From Pseudomonadota bacterium (GTDB taxonomy: Bacteria > Pseudomonadota > Gammaproteobacteria > Steroidobacterales > Steroidobacteraceae), in the NCBI GenBank assembly GCA_003242685.1, contig QGVD01000009.1, positions 1-64,000 of the forward strand: a stretch of DNA of 64,000 bases, in the 5' to 3' direction. Within the stretch, counting starts at the first letter, position 1. Each line of letters starts with the position of its first letter. Below, one piece after another: positions 32,996 to 41,302 of the stretch. The position numbers and the translations under genes are program-made. The notes beneath the pieces are model-generated. The model did not search any database. It had not been told where the DNA came from and was given only the letters and a program-made list of their open reading frames with translations.

Positions 32996-33874
32996 ATGCG
33001 TAACGCTTCCATCGTGGTCCTCTTCGCGCTCATGGGCTGCGCCCAGGCGGCATACGCAGACCGCGACTTCAGGCAGTCCGTTGCCGCCGATGCGAAAGGC
33101 ACGGTAACGATCAACAACACCGCAGGAAGCGTCAGGGTGATGGGCTGGGACCGCAACGAGGTCCTGGTCGAAGGGAAGCTCGAGGAGGACGTCGAGCGCG
33201 TGGACGTCGAGAGCTCCGGCGCGCGGACGTCGATCAAGGTCGTGCTGCCGCGCAGGAGCAGGAACGGCGGCGCGGAGCTCGATATCCGGGTCCCGCGCGG
33301 CAGCGAAGTCGAGATCACCACGGTGAGCGCCGATGTGAACGTGCAGGACGTGCTCGGCGAACAGCGCCTGCGCAGCGTGAGCGGCGACATCGTCACGCAG
33401 GTCGCCGGGGCCGATGTCGATCTCAAGACGGTGAGCGGCGACGTCGAGCTGCGTGCCAGCGGCAAACCGGTGGAAGTGCGCGCGAGCACCGTGAGCGGCG
33501 ATTTCACGCTCAGGCGTGGTGCCGGCAGCCTCGAAATCACGACGGTGAGCGGCGACGTGGAAGCCGAGCTCGATCCCGCCCGCTCGGTGCGCGTGCGGAC
33601 CACGTCCGGCGACGTGCACTTCAAGGGGCGGCTCGCGCGGAACGCGAGTGTGAACTTCGAGTCGATCAGCGGCGAGCTCGAGATCGATGCGCCGGCCGAG
33701 GCGGGATTCAGCTACGACGTCAAGAGCTTCAGCGGCGACATCGAGACCTGCTTCGGCATGAACACCGGAGGCAGCGGGAACCGTGGCAACGTCATCGTCG
33801 GCAAGCGCGGTGAGGGCGCCGCCGAAATCCGGGCGCGCACGATGAGCGGCGGGATCCGCCTCTGCGACCAGTGA
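32996..33874 (+). CDS. Secreted DUF4097 beta-helix protein
   Basis: A 292-residue exported protein with a signal peptide (IVVLFALMGCAQAAYA) and a DUF4097 right-handed beta-helix-like domain. It is built from about ten short rungs with the repeated core TVSGD or SVSGD: TTVSADVNV, RSVSGDIVTQ, KTVSGDVELRA, STVSGDFTL, TTVSGDVEAEL, TTSGDVHF, ESISGELEI, KSFSGDIET. The start is 4 bp after the anti-sigma stop. This sigma/anti-sigma/DUF4097 trio is common; the DUF4097 protein is thought to act at the envelope, but no function is established. A GCAQ lipobox-like sequence could make it a lipoprotein. Confidence 0.85.
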   Translation: MRNASIVVLFALMGCAQAAYADRDFRQSVAADAKGTVTINNTAGSVRVMGWDRNEVLVEGKLEEDVERVDVESSGARTSIKVVLPRRSRNGGAELDIRVPRGSEVEITTVSADVNVQDVLGEQRLRSVSGDIVTQVAGADVDLKTVSGDVELRASGKPVEVRASTVSGDFTLRRGAGSLEITTVSGDVEAELDPARSVRVRTTSGDVHFKGRLARNASVNFESISGELEIDAPAEAGFSYDVKSFSGDIETCFGMNTGGSGNRGNVIVGKRGEGAAEIRARTMSGGIRLCDQ

Positions 33875-33883
33875 ACTCTCCAT

Positions 33884-33924
33884 GTCGTCTCTCTCCCCGG
33901 CGAGGGTGGGGGGAGAGAGACGAC
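33884..33924. terminator. 15-bp perfect hairpin between convergent genes
   Basis: GTCGTCTCTCTCCCC (33884-33898) pairs with GGGGAGAGAGACGAC (33910-33924), with an 11-nt loop. It lies between the stops of the DUF4097 gene and the leftward di-haem cytochrome gene, the usual place for a bidirectional terminator. There is no T-run, so intrinsic termination may be weak. Confidence 0.6.
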
Positions 33925-33939
33925 CGTCGATGATCGGCG

Positions 33940-35283
33940 TCAGAGCGAGAGCAGATACTGAACGAGATCGCGGCGCTCGTCGGCACTGAGTCCCAGCCCG
34001 AACGTTTCGTCGTAGTGCGCGACCACCTCTTCCAGCGTCGCGAAGCGGCCGTCGTGATAGAAGCCGCCCTTCACGTGTGTCCACAGTCCGCGCAGCGGAG
34101 CGGTTCGATACCGCCGATCCGGTGAGCGCTCGGACTGGAAGTCGTCGATCCCGATCTCCTCGGCCGTGTGCACGTTGAAGCCGGGCTCGGTGAAGAGCGG
34201 CGGCACGTGACACTCGGCGCAGCGCGCACGATCGTTGAACAGCGTCTCACCGCGTTTCGCAGCGGCGCGATCGAAGCTCCCGCGCGGTGCCGCCGGCGCT
34301 TCGAGCGAGAGCTGATAGAGGTGCAGCGCAGGCAGCGCGGGCGTGATCAGATCCTCCTCGGCGCGCAGGTGACCGAGGCCCTCGCGGGCCGCGATGGGAA
34401 AGCGCTCGGCGTCGTCGAGCCGAGGATCGAAGAACGTTCCCTTGCCGCGCATCTCGAGATTGGCGACGAAGGCGTTCCAGTGCGGCACGCCGCCCCAGCC
34501 CGTCCACGTATGAAGATTCACACCTGCGAGACCGAAGGCCGGCGGGATGAGTGTCGCCGCCGGCCTGCCGTCGGGCCGGAACGCCTTGCCGTCGAGAATG
34601 AGCTCCGCGTCGAACTTGCCGGGCCCCCAGCTCATGAGCACCTTGCGCACCATTCCGGCGTCGACGCCGAGGAGATCGGTGAAGGGCCGCAGATTCGGTG
34701 CCAGCGCGATGATGCGTCCGACGTCGAGATCTCGGTTGGCCCAGCCGTCGAGCCGGCGGCCGATACCGGGCGCGAGTGAGTCGTCGACGGTCGAGTGGCA
34801 GAGCGCGCACTGGATGCCGACGCCGCTCAGCCGCCCGGCGGAATCGAAGAATCCCGTGACACCGACCACGGCATCGAGCTGCAGCAACTGCAGCGTGACG
34901 GCGGGATCGTCGAGATCGACGGCACCGCGACGGATCGCGCGCCGCACGCTCTGCGGGAGACTCGCTACGTCGACCTTGAGGCCGAGCTCGAGCGCGGCTT
35001 TCGGGCTGAGGCCGGGACCGACACCGCCATGCGCTTCGCCCGCGATCGCGCGATGCAGGTGCAGCTCGTCGCTCCAGAAATCCTCGCTGCCGAAAGTGGC
35101 GTAGCGGAAGATCTCCTTCCCCTTGCGGATCTGCCGCAGCGCATCCCGCTCCACGGCGCTCAGGGACTGCCTCGCATCGGCACGTGAGCCGGAATCGTTC
35201 CCTTTCTCGTCGGCAGAGCCGATCGTCCATCCCGCGACGAGCACGCACAACGCCGCCGTCGCTGCCAGCATCGAGCGATCCAT
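33940..35283 (-). CDS. Di-haem cytochrome c peroxidase-like protein
   Basis: Periplasmic 447-residue di-haem protein with a signal peptide (MLAATAALCVLVAGWTIG). Haem sites are CALCH (about residue 159) and CAECH (about residue 363); the C-terminus has the family segment PLRGLWTHVKGGFYHDGRFATLEEVVAHYD. Compared with the enzyme at 1974 it has a much longer N-terminal domain and longer spacing between haems, as in the larger di-haem oxidoreductase group, so it is a distant paralogue at best. It diverges from asmA across 147 bp. Peroxide reduction or substrate oxidation are both possible. Confidence 0.85.
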   Translation of the reverse strand: MDRSMLAATAALCVLVAGWTIGSADEKGNDSGSRADARQSLSAVERDALRQIRKGKEIFRYATFGSEDFWSDELHLHRAIAGEAHGGVGPGLSPKAALELGLKVDVASLPQSVRRAIRRGAVDLDDPAVTLQLLQLDAVVGVTGFFDSAGRLSGVGIQCALCHSTVDDSLAPGIGRRLDGWANRDLDVGRIIALAPNLRPFTDLLGVDAGMVRKVLMSWGPGKFDAELILDGKAFRPDGRPAATLIPPAFGLAGVNLHTWTGWGGVPHWNAFVANLEMRGKGTFFDPRLDDAERFPIAAREGLGHLRAEEDLITPALPALHLYQLSLEAPAAPRGSFDRAAAKRGETLFNDRARCAECHVPPLFTEPGFNVHTAEEIGIDDFQSERSPDRRYRTAPLRGLWTHVKGGFYHDGRFATLEEVVAHYDETFGLGLSADERRDLVQYLLSL

Positions 35284-35382
35284 GCGTCACCTCGCGATTT
35301 CCCCTTGCCCGAGTGACGAATCCCGCCGCGTGAAGGTTTCAGGAGAAACGGCCCACGGTGCGGCGGCGTGTGTACCTGCCGT

Positions 35383-35391
35383 TGGTAGAAT
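35383..35391 (+). promoter_or_regulatory. Candidate extended -10 promoter for asmA-mutY-yggX
   Basis: TGGTAGAAT combines a TGn extension with TAGAAT, five of six matches to the -10 consensus. It lies 40 bp before the GTG start of the AsmA-family gene. No good -35 hexamer is present, which fits the extended -10 class. Confidence 0.45.
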
Positions 35392-35430
35392 GGCGCGCCC
35401 TGCAGGTTCAATGAGGGCGGAGAGAAGCGA

Positions 35431-36762
35431 GTGCGGGCACGGCGCTGGGTCGTCGCGATCGTCGTCGGGTCGTTTGCCCTGGTCGCGATCGCCGTTGCTA
35501 CCCTGACGCTTCTCGTCGATCCCAATGTCTTTCGCGACGAGATCGAGGCCGCGGTGCGCGCGCGGACCGGGCTGCCACTGCGCATCGAGGGCGAGCTCGA
35601 CATCGCGTGGTTTCCCTGGCTCGCCGTGCGTACCGGAGCTGCCGGAATCGGCTCCCGCCAGGATGCCGGGGAACAAGTGGTGAAGTGGGAGTCCGCACGC
35701 GTGGGCGCACGGCTCGTGCCGCTCCTTCAGGGCCGGCTCGTCATCGACCGCATCCGCGTCGATGGCCTGCATCTCGACCTTCGGCGTGACGCGACTGGGC
35801 ACGGCAACTGGGAAGACCTGTTGCAGCTCGATGCACAGTCGGGCTCGGTGCCCGATGCGGACTCGGCGTCGAGGGCGACGCCGGAAATTGCCGGACTCGA
35901 GATCCGTGACGGTGCAGTGGATTTCGTCGACGCGCGCAGTGGACGCCGGGTGCAGGTGCGTGAGTGGAATCTCGATGCCGGAGAATGGCGCAGCGCCGTG
36001 GAGCTTCCCATCCGCTCGAGCTTCAGTGTCGTGCTTCATCAGGCACCGGAATCCGACGCTGCACCGCTCCGCGCCGAAGTGCAGATCGATCTGCACGTGA
36101 CGGTTTCGGACGACTTCTCGGCATTCGAGCTGCGCGACACGACGCTCGATGCGCGGATTGAAGGCGGCCGGTTCGGGGACAAGGGCATACCGATCGAGAT
36201 GCGAGCCGCGAAACTGAGCTTCACACGCGAGCCGCTCTCTTTCTCCGCGCCCGACGTCGCCCTGCGCATCGCCGATGCCCGCGTTCAATCGAGTGTCGAA
36301 GGTCTCGAACGCGACGGTACGCTCCGCGTCGGCGGTCCCGTGACGGTCGAGGTGCCTTCGCTCCGGGCCCTCATCGCAGCTCTCGGACTCGAGGTGTCTC
36401 CGCCGCGCGATCCGCAGGCGCTCGGCGCGCTCGAGGCCAGCGCGAACTGGGCACTGGAGAACGACGCGCTCGTCATCGAGCCGCTTCGCATGAAGCTCGA
36501 CGGCACGACGATCGCCGGTCGCATCACGCGTTCGGCGGCCGAGTCCGCCGTGTGGACCGTCGATCTGCGGGGCGATGAAGTCGATCTCGGCCGCTACGTC
36601 GATGTGGAAGAGAAAAAGGATGACGAACCCTTCGAGCTCCCGGTGGATGCGATACGCGCGCTTCCGCTGCGGGGAAGCCTCGCATTCGACCGGGCGCGGT
36701 ACGGCGATACGCAGATGAAGAATCTGCGCTTGCATCTCGAGCACGAGGGCAGCGTGCCGTGA
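35431..36762 (+). CDS. asmA: AsmA-family protein, C-terminally short
   Basis: Inner-membrane-anchored periplasmic protein of the AsmA family, thought to support phospholipid transport and outer-membrane assembly. The 443-residue protein starts with a transmembrane anchor (WVVAIVVGSFALVAIAVATL), then the AsmA N-terminal signature (DPNVFRDEIEAAVRARTGLPL, VVKWESARVGARLVPLLQGRL, VDGLHLDLRRDATGHGNWEDLL). It stops right after MKNLRLHLEHEGSVP, where family members of about 600-700 residues normally continue into the conserved C-terminal AsmA_2 region. The stop overlaps mutY by 4 bp (GTGA). Either a natural short form or a deletion; the frame is otherwise intact. Confidence 0.8.
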   Translation: MRARRWVVAIVVGSFALVAIAVATLTLLVDPNVFRDEIEAAVRARTGLPLRIEGELDIAWFPWLAVRTGAAGIGSRQDAGEQVVKWESARVGARLVPLLQGRLVIDRIRVDGLHLDLRRDATGHGNWEDLLQLDAQSGSVPDADSASRATPEIAGLEIRDGAVDFVDARSGRRVQVREWNLDAGEWRSAVELPIRSSFSVVLHQAPESDAAPLRAEVQIDLHVTVSDDFSAFELRDTTLDARIEGGRFGDKGIPIEMRAAKLSFTREPLSFSAPDVALRIADARVQSSVEGLERDGTLRVGGPVTVEVPSLRALIAALGLEVSPPRDPQALGALEASANWALENDALVIEPLRMKLDGTTIAGRITRSAAESAVWTVDLRGDEVDLGRYVDVEEKKDDEPFELPVDAIRALPLRGSLAFDRARYGDTQMKNLRLHLEHEGSVP

Positions 36763-37880
36763 GTGCCGCATACGATGCACCGGGGCACGAACGCTCGCCG
36801 ATCGCCGCGGCACTCATCGAATGGCACGCACGGCACGGTCGGCACGATCTGCCGTGGCAGCGCGACCGCACGCCCTATCGCGTCTGGGTTTCCGAGATCA
36901 TGCTGCAGCAGACGCAGGTCGCGACCGTCATTCCCTACTTCGAGCGCTTCATGGAGCGTTTCCCCGACGTGCGCGCGCTCGCAGATGCGCCGGTCGACGA
37001 CGTGCTGCATCTGTGGACGGGTCTCGGCTACTACGCCCGCGCGCGCAATCTCCACCGCGCTGCGGTCCGCATCCGTGACGAGTTCGGCGGTGAGTTTCCG
37101 CGCCGGTTCGAAGACGTCGCGAGCCTGCCCGGAATCGGCCGTTCGACGGCCGGTGCGATCCTCGCGTTGAGCCGCGGCGAACGCTTCCCCATTCTCGACG
37201 GCAACGTGAAGCGCGTTCTCTCGCGCTACTTCGCTGTGGAAGGCAATGCGGCGGAGCCGGCCGTCGCGCGACGGCTGTGGGAGCTGGCCGAGCGCTGCAC
37301 ACCGCAGCGGCAGGTGGACGTGTACACCCAGGCGATCATGGATCTCGGCGCAACGGTGTGCATCCGTCGCCGGCCTGCCTGCGCGCTGTGTCCACTCATC
37401 GAAGGCTGCGTTGCAAGACAGACGGGCCGGCAGCACGAGCTTCCGGCGCCCCGCGCGGCGCGACAGCGCCCCCTGCGCCGTGTGTACATGCTGCTCGCGC
37501 GGAAGTCCGACGGCGCCGTTCTGCTCGAGCGGCGACCCGACCGCGGCGTGTGGGGCGGACTGTGGTGCCTGCCGCAGTTCGACACCGCTGCGGAGGCACA
37601 GGCGTTCGCCCATCGCTCGTTCCAGGGTGTGACCGGAACGTTTCGTGAGCTGCCCGCGATCGAGCACGCGTTCACGCACTTCGATCTGCACATCACGCCG
37701 CTCATCGTGGAGTGCGCGGGCAGCGCGGGCGTCATGGATGACGCGCGGTGCCTCTGGTATAAACCCCGCGAGCCGGTGCGGATCGGGCTTCCGGCACCGA
37801 TCAAGTCTCTGCTCGAAGCGCTCGACGGGCCGATGCCCCTCGAACGCGGCACCGGCGGAACGAATGGAGCGAAGCCGTGA
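36759..37880 (+). CDS. mutY: A/G-specific adenine DNA glycosylase
   Basis: Removes adenine mispaired with 8-oxoguanine. The 373-residue protein has the catalytic Glu in SEIMLQQTQV, the helix-hairpin-helix LPGIGRSTAGAIL, the catalytic Asp in LDGNVKRVLSRY, the iron-sulfur cluster cysteines in C-x6-C-x2-C-x5-C spacing (CIRRRPACALCPLIEGC), and a C-terminal NUDIX-like 8-oxoG recognition domain (RPDRGVWGGLWCLPQF, EHAFTHFDLHI). The GTG start overlaps the asmA stop, and the stop overlaps yggX by 4 bp. The asmA-mutY-yggX order is the one known from pseudomonads. Confidence 0.96.
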   Translation: MSAAYDAPGHERSPIAAALIEWHARHGRHDLPWQRDRTPYRVWVSEIMLQQTQVATVIPYFERFMERFPDVRALADAPVDDVLHLWTGLGYYARARNLHRAAVRIRDEFGGEFPRRFEDVASLPGIGRSTAGAILALSRGERFPILDGNVKRVLSRYFAVEGNAAEPAVARRLWELAERCTPQRQVDVYTQAIMDLGATVCIRRRPACALCPLIEGCVARQTGRQHELPAPRAARQRPLRRVYMLLARKSDGAVLLERRPDRGVWGGLWCLPQFDTAAEAQAFAHRSFQGVTGTFRELPAIEHAFTHFDLHITPLIVECAGSAGVMDDARCLWYKPREPVRIGLPAPIKSLLEALDGPMPLERGTGGTNGAKP

Positions 37881-38158
37881 CCCGAATGGTCCAGTGTGTC
37901 TATCTCAAGCGCGAAGCTCCCGGTCTCGATCGGCCGCCGTATCCGGGAGAGCTGGGCAAGCGCATCTACGAGAACGTCTCGAAGGAGGCGTGGTCGCGCT
38001 GGATCCATCATCAGACGATGCTCATCAACGAGTATCGCCTCACGCCCATCGATCCCAAGGCGCGCAAGTTCCTCGAGGAGGAGATGGAGAAGTTCTTCTT
38101 CGGTCCCGGCTCACGGGCACCCGAGGGCTACAGACCTCCCGAGGGCGGCACGACCTGA
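37877..38158 (+). CDS. yggX: Probable Fe(2+)-trafficking protein YggX
   Basis: Small 93-residue cytoplasmic protein that protects iron-sulfur clusters from oxidants. Conserved features are the N-terminal Cys in VQCVYLKREAPGLDRPPYPG, then GKRIYENVSKEAW, WIHHQTMLINEYRL and the C-terminal FLEEEMEKFFFG. The GTG start overlaps the mutY stop by 4 bp. Coupling to MutY, itself an iron-sulfur enzyme, is conserved in gammaproteobacteria. No tRNA gene follows within the 181-bp gap. Confidence 0.95.
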   Translation: MTRMVQCVYLKREAPGLDRPPYPGELGKRIYENVSKEAWSRWIHHQTMLINEYRLTPIDPKARKFLEEEMEKFFFGPGSRAPEGYRPPEGGTT

Positions 38159-38339
38159 CGCCGTCGCACCGCGCGGGGTCTCCCGTAAGGCCCAACGGCG
38201 CGCACTCTGATACCCGTTTGTCACCGCTGCGCGACTGATTTCGTCACGCGTGCGGGTCCAGACTGCCTCCCCGATACCTGCGGGCTGCAAAGTCCGCACG
38301 CCGACACCGTTCACGGGAGAGACTAAGGAGGAGGCAGCC

Positions 38340-38735
38340 ATGCTTGCACGTTCTCTTCGCAGCGCCGTCAGACGCGCGGCGGCACGGATGCATGCGCCGG
38401 CGGCCCGGCGTAGCGCAGCCGTCGCTGCCAGACGCACCGTGAGCTTCGCACACATCTATTTCTCGCCGGACCGCGGCGGGGCGGAATCGGCGCGCGTGCG
38501 CGCACTGCGGGCGCTCGCCCAGCTCTCCATCGAGCGCGCCGAGCGAGTCGATTGTGGCGATCCCTTTCCCGGGCGCTACGAGTACGTAGGTCTCGATGCC
38601 GCCGAGCTGCGCCGCACGTTCGGTCTTTCCGAGCTCTCCGCGCTGGTGTTCGACGCGCCGGCCGGAACCTGGTCCGGTCCCTACCGCTCCGCGTTCGGCT
38701 GGCATCTGGTCTACGTCTTCCCCGATTCGCGCTGA
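38340..38735 (+). CDS. Stand-alone parvulin-like (PpiC-type) domain fragment
   Basis: A 131-residue protein. From about residue 34 it resembles a parvulin-type peptidyl-prolyl isomerase domain: RTVSFAHIYFSPDRGG, ARVRALRALAQL, GDPFPGRYEYV, LRRTFGLSELSALVFDAPAGT, WSGPYRSAFGWHLVYV. The first 33 residues are Arg/Ala-rich (RSLRSAVRRAAARMHA) with no signal peptide, whereas relatives are periplasmic proteins of about 250-300 residues with a helical N-terminal part. A strong ribosome site (TAAGGAGGAGG) precedes the ATG, so it is probably translated. Reads as a truncated gene or a domain given a new N-terminus. It is isolated, between yggX and an ABC operon. Confidence 0.6.
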   Translation: MLARSLRSAVRRAAARMHAPAARRSAAVAARRTVSFAHIYFSPDRGGAESARVRALRALAQLSIERAERVDCGDPFPGRYEYVGLDAAELRRTFGLSELSALVFDAPAGTWSGPYRSAFGWHLVYVFPDSR

Positions 38736-38984
38736 GCCCGGCCCCGCGGAAGCGGGAACCGCATCGAACTCGAACCAGCGCGCCCCTGCACGGCGTGGCG
38801 CCCGTGCGGGCTGAGCGCGTGCCCGCGCCCGCCGCGACAAACGAACGTCGTCCACGGTACACTCCCCGGCACAAGAACAGCTCATCGCTGCACCAGGGGT
38901 TTCGGTGGTGGCGCTGAAGAACAACGACGCCGGGGAGGGCGCGCGTCGGCAGCAGCTCACGGCAAGCAGGCCGGAGCTGCTGCC
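38736..38984. promoter_or_regulatory. 249-bp leader region before the ABC export operon
   Basis: GCGACA (38834-38839), an 18-bp spacer and TACACT (38858-38863) form a weak candidate sigma-70 promoter about 120 bp before the first permease start. Nothing else is obvious; short frames here overlap the 3' end of the parvulin-like gene and look spurious. Confidence 0.25.
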
Positions 38985-40127
38985 ATGAAGTTCCTGCCGC
39001 TCATCTGGAAGGGCATCTGGCGCAAACGCGGCCGAGCGATCCTGATCCTGCTGCAGATCGTCGTCGCCTTCACGCTGTTCGGCCTCCTGCAGGGCCTCAA
39101 CGGCGCGGTCAAACAGGCCATCGCCTCCACGCACGCCGATCGCCTGTACGTCGTCGGCCGCTCGGCCATGGGCGAGCCGCTGCCGCTCGCGTATCTGGAG
39201 CAGATCCGGGGCGTGCCGGGCGTGCGCGACGTCAACTACCGCCTGCAGTTCGGCGGCCAGTATCAGCGGCCCGGCCAGGGGGTCGTCATCGCGGCGACGG
39301 ACGTGGAGAGCTTCTTCCGCGTCTTCTCCGAAGTCTCCACTTCACGCGAGTCGATCGATGCCCTGCGCGCGACGCCTTCGGGCGCGATCGTAGGCAGGGT
39401 CACCGCGGAGGAGTACGGCTGGAAAGTCGGCGACCGCTTCACGATCCAGACGCCGATCCCGCGCACCGACGGCTCGCGCGAGTTCACCTTCGACATCGTG
39501 GGGATCTTCGAGAACACCGACAGACCCGAGCAGTCGATCGGCGCCATCGCGAACTACGCTTACATCAACGAAGCGCGTGCGCGGAATCGCAACACGGTGA
39601 TGCTCTACACCGCGCTGATCGACGACCCGGCGAAGTCCGCCGAGATCGGTTTCGCGATCGACTCGCTGTTCGAGAACTCCACGAACGAAACCCGCACGCA
39701 GACGGAGTCGCAGATCGCGCAGTCGCAGATCGATCGCATCGGAAATCTCGACTACATCGCGCACGCCATCACTGGCGCCGCGTTCTTCGCGCTGCTCTTC
39801 GCGACCGGCGCGCTGATGATGCAGTCGATCCGCGAGCGCACGCCCGAGCTCGCGGTGCTCAAGACCGTCGGATTCACCGACCGGCTGGTGATGACGCTCA
39901 TCCTGGCCGAAGTGCTGCTGCTCGCCCTGATCGGCGCGGCGATCGGACTGTGGCTCGGTGACTTCATGCTGTCGATGACCCGCCAGATGATCGGCGTCAC
40001 CGGCATGCCCGCGAGCATCGTCGTCGCCGGATTCGTCTGCGCGGTCCTCCTCGCGCTGGCGAGCGGCGCGATACCCGCCTGGCGCGGACTGCGGCTGCAG
40101 GTCGCGCAGGCACTCTCCGGCCGCTGA
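38985..40127 (+). CDS. ABC transporter permease (FtsX/MacB type)
   Basis: Inner-membrane permease of 380 residues in the MacB/FtsX layout: one N-terminal helix (AILILLQIVVAFTLFGLL), a periplasmic domain of about 220 residues (MacB_PCD), then three C-terminal helices (FFALLFATGALMMQ, LILAEVLLLALIGAAIGLWLG, FVCAVLLALASGAIPAW). The cytoplasmic coupling segment RTPELAVLKTVGFTDRLV is typical. It is the first of four genes encoding two permeases, an adaptor and an ATPase. The family moves macrolides, lipoproteins or peptides by mechanotransmission. The substrate is unknown. Confidence 0.88.
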   Translation: MKFLPLIWKGIWRKRGRAILILLQIVVAFTLFGLLQGLNGAVKQAIASTHADRLYVVGRSAMGEPLPLAYLEQIRGVPGVRDVNYRLQFGGQYQRPGQGVVIAATDVESFFRVFSEVSTSRESIDALRATPSGAIVGRVTAEEYGWKVGDRFTIQTPIPRTDGSREFTFDIVGIFENTDRPEQSIGAIANYAYINEARARNRNTVMLYTALIDDPAKSAEIGFAIDSLFENSTNETRTQTESQIAQSQIDRIGNLDYIAHAITGAAFFALLFATGALMMQSIRERTPELAVLKTVGFTDRLVMTLILAEVLLLALIGAAIGLWLGDFMLSMTRQMIGVTGMPASIVVAGFVCAVLLALASGAIPAWRGLRLQVAQALSGR

Positions 40128-40144
40128 GAGCTGAGAGCACGGAC

Positions 40145-41302
40145 ATGAAGGCGCTCAGACAGATCGCAGCACTGACCGCATCGGGTCTGCGGAGCATCCC
40201 CGACCGTCTCGGTGCGTCGCTCGTCACGGTCATCGGCACCGCGACCGTCGTCGCCGTCCTCACCGCGATGCTGTCGGTGAGCGAGGGCGTGAAGAACTAT
40301 CTGGCGGGCCCGGTCAAGCCGAACGAGGCCTTCGTGTTCAGCGAGAACGCGCCGGGCCTCTTGCAGAGCAGTCTGCCGCGCGAGGCGATGGCCACGGTCG
40401 CTCAGGCGCCCGGCATCATGAGGGGCGCGGACGGCAAGCCGCGCGTCACGGGCAGCAGCATCGCGCCGATCGACGTGCTGAAGAAGACGAACGAGCGCGG
40501 CAACGTCTTCATCCTGGGCATGACCGAACCGCAGCTCGAGGATGCGAAGCTGATCGAAGGCCGCTGGCACCGGCCCGGCGTGCGCGAGGTCGTCGTGTCC
40601 GACGCCGTGCGCAAGGTCTACCGGGGCTTCGAGCTCGGCGATCGCGTCACCACGCGCGGCAGCGAGTGGGTCGTGGTCGGCGTGTTCGAGGAAGCCGGTC
40701 ATACCTACGACCAGACGATCGTCACCGATCTCGAGACCATGCTCTCGGCCTTCGGGCGCAACACGATCCAGCAGATTTCCGTCGTGCTCGTGTCGCCCGA
40801 TGACTTTCCCCGCTTCAAGGAGTGGCTCGAGAACGATCCCACCCTGGACGTCGACGTGCTCGACCCGCGGGAGTATCGGCGGCGCACGGTGGGCCAGCTC
40901 ACCAATCTCATCGATTTTGTCAGCTACTTCATCGGAGCGCTCATGGCGAGCGGGGCGATCTGCGCGGCGCTGAGCAGCCTCTACGCCGCGGTCGACTCGC
41001 GCCGCCGCGAGATCGCGACGCTCCGCGCGATCGGCTTCGGCGCGATGCCGGTCGTGATCTCGGTGCTGCTCGAAGGCCTGCTGCTCGCCTTCGGTGCCGC
41101 ACTCCTCGGTGCGCTGATCGCCTGGCTGTTCTTCAACGGCAACGTCGTGAGCACGGTAGGGCTCACCTTCCCGCTGGACGTCTCGCCGAGGCTCGTCGCG
41201 GTCGCCATCGTGTGGGCGCTCGCCATCGGACTGCTCGGCGGACTGCTGCCCGCCGTTCGTGCCGCTTGCTTGCCCGTTGCCGCAGCCCTGAGAGATGCCT
41301 GA
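40145..41302 (+). CDS. ABC transporter permease (FtsX/MacB type), second subunit
   Basis: A 385-residue permease with the same layout as its neighbour: N-terminal helix (SLVTVIGTATVVAVLTAML), periplasmic domain, and three C-terminal helices (YFIGALMASGAICAALSSL, VISVLLEGLLLAFGAALLGAL, AIVWALAIGLLGGLLPAV). Coupling segment: RREIATLRAIGFGAMPV. The two permeases are clearly different sequences, so the transporter is probably a heterodimer. The stop overlaps the adaptor gene by 8 bp. Confidence 0.88.
   Translation: MKALRQIAALTASGLRSIPDRLGASLVTVIGTATVVAVLTAMLSVSEGVKNYLAGPVKPNEAFVFSENAPGLLQSSLPREAMATVAQAPGIMRGADGKPRVTGSSIAPIDVLKKTNERGNVFILGMTEPQLEDAKLIEGRWHRPGVREVVVSDAVRKVYRGFELGDRVTTRGSEWVVVGVFEEAGHTYDQTIVTDLETMLSAFGRNTIQQISVVLVSPDDFPRFKEWLENDPTLDVDVLDPREYRRRTVGQLTNLIDFVSYFIGALMASGAICAALSSLYAAVDSRRREIATLRAIGFGAMPVVISVLLEGLLLAFGAALLGALIAWLFFNGNVVSTVGLTFPLDVSPRLVAVAIVWALAIGLLGGLLPAVRAACLPVAAALRDA

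Noticed and set aside
32996..33874. VSGD repeats as an RTX toxin or adhesin
   Set aside because: Repeats are strand-turn rungs of DUF4097, without GGxGxDxxx nonapeptides or an adhesin anchor.
38159..38339. tRNA gene after yggX, as found in some pseudomonads
   Set aside because: I looked for a cloverleaf with TTC-type T-arm and found none; the sequence only offers short GC-rich stems.
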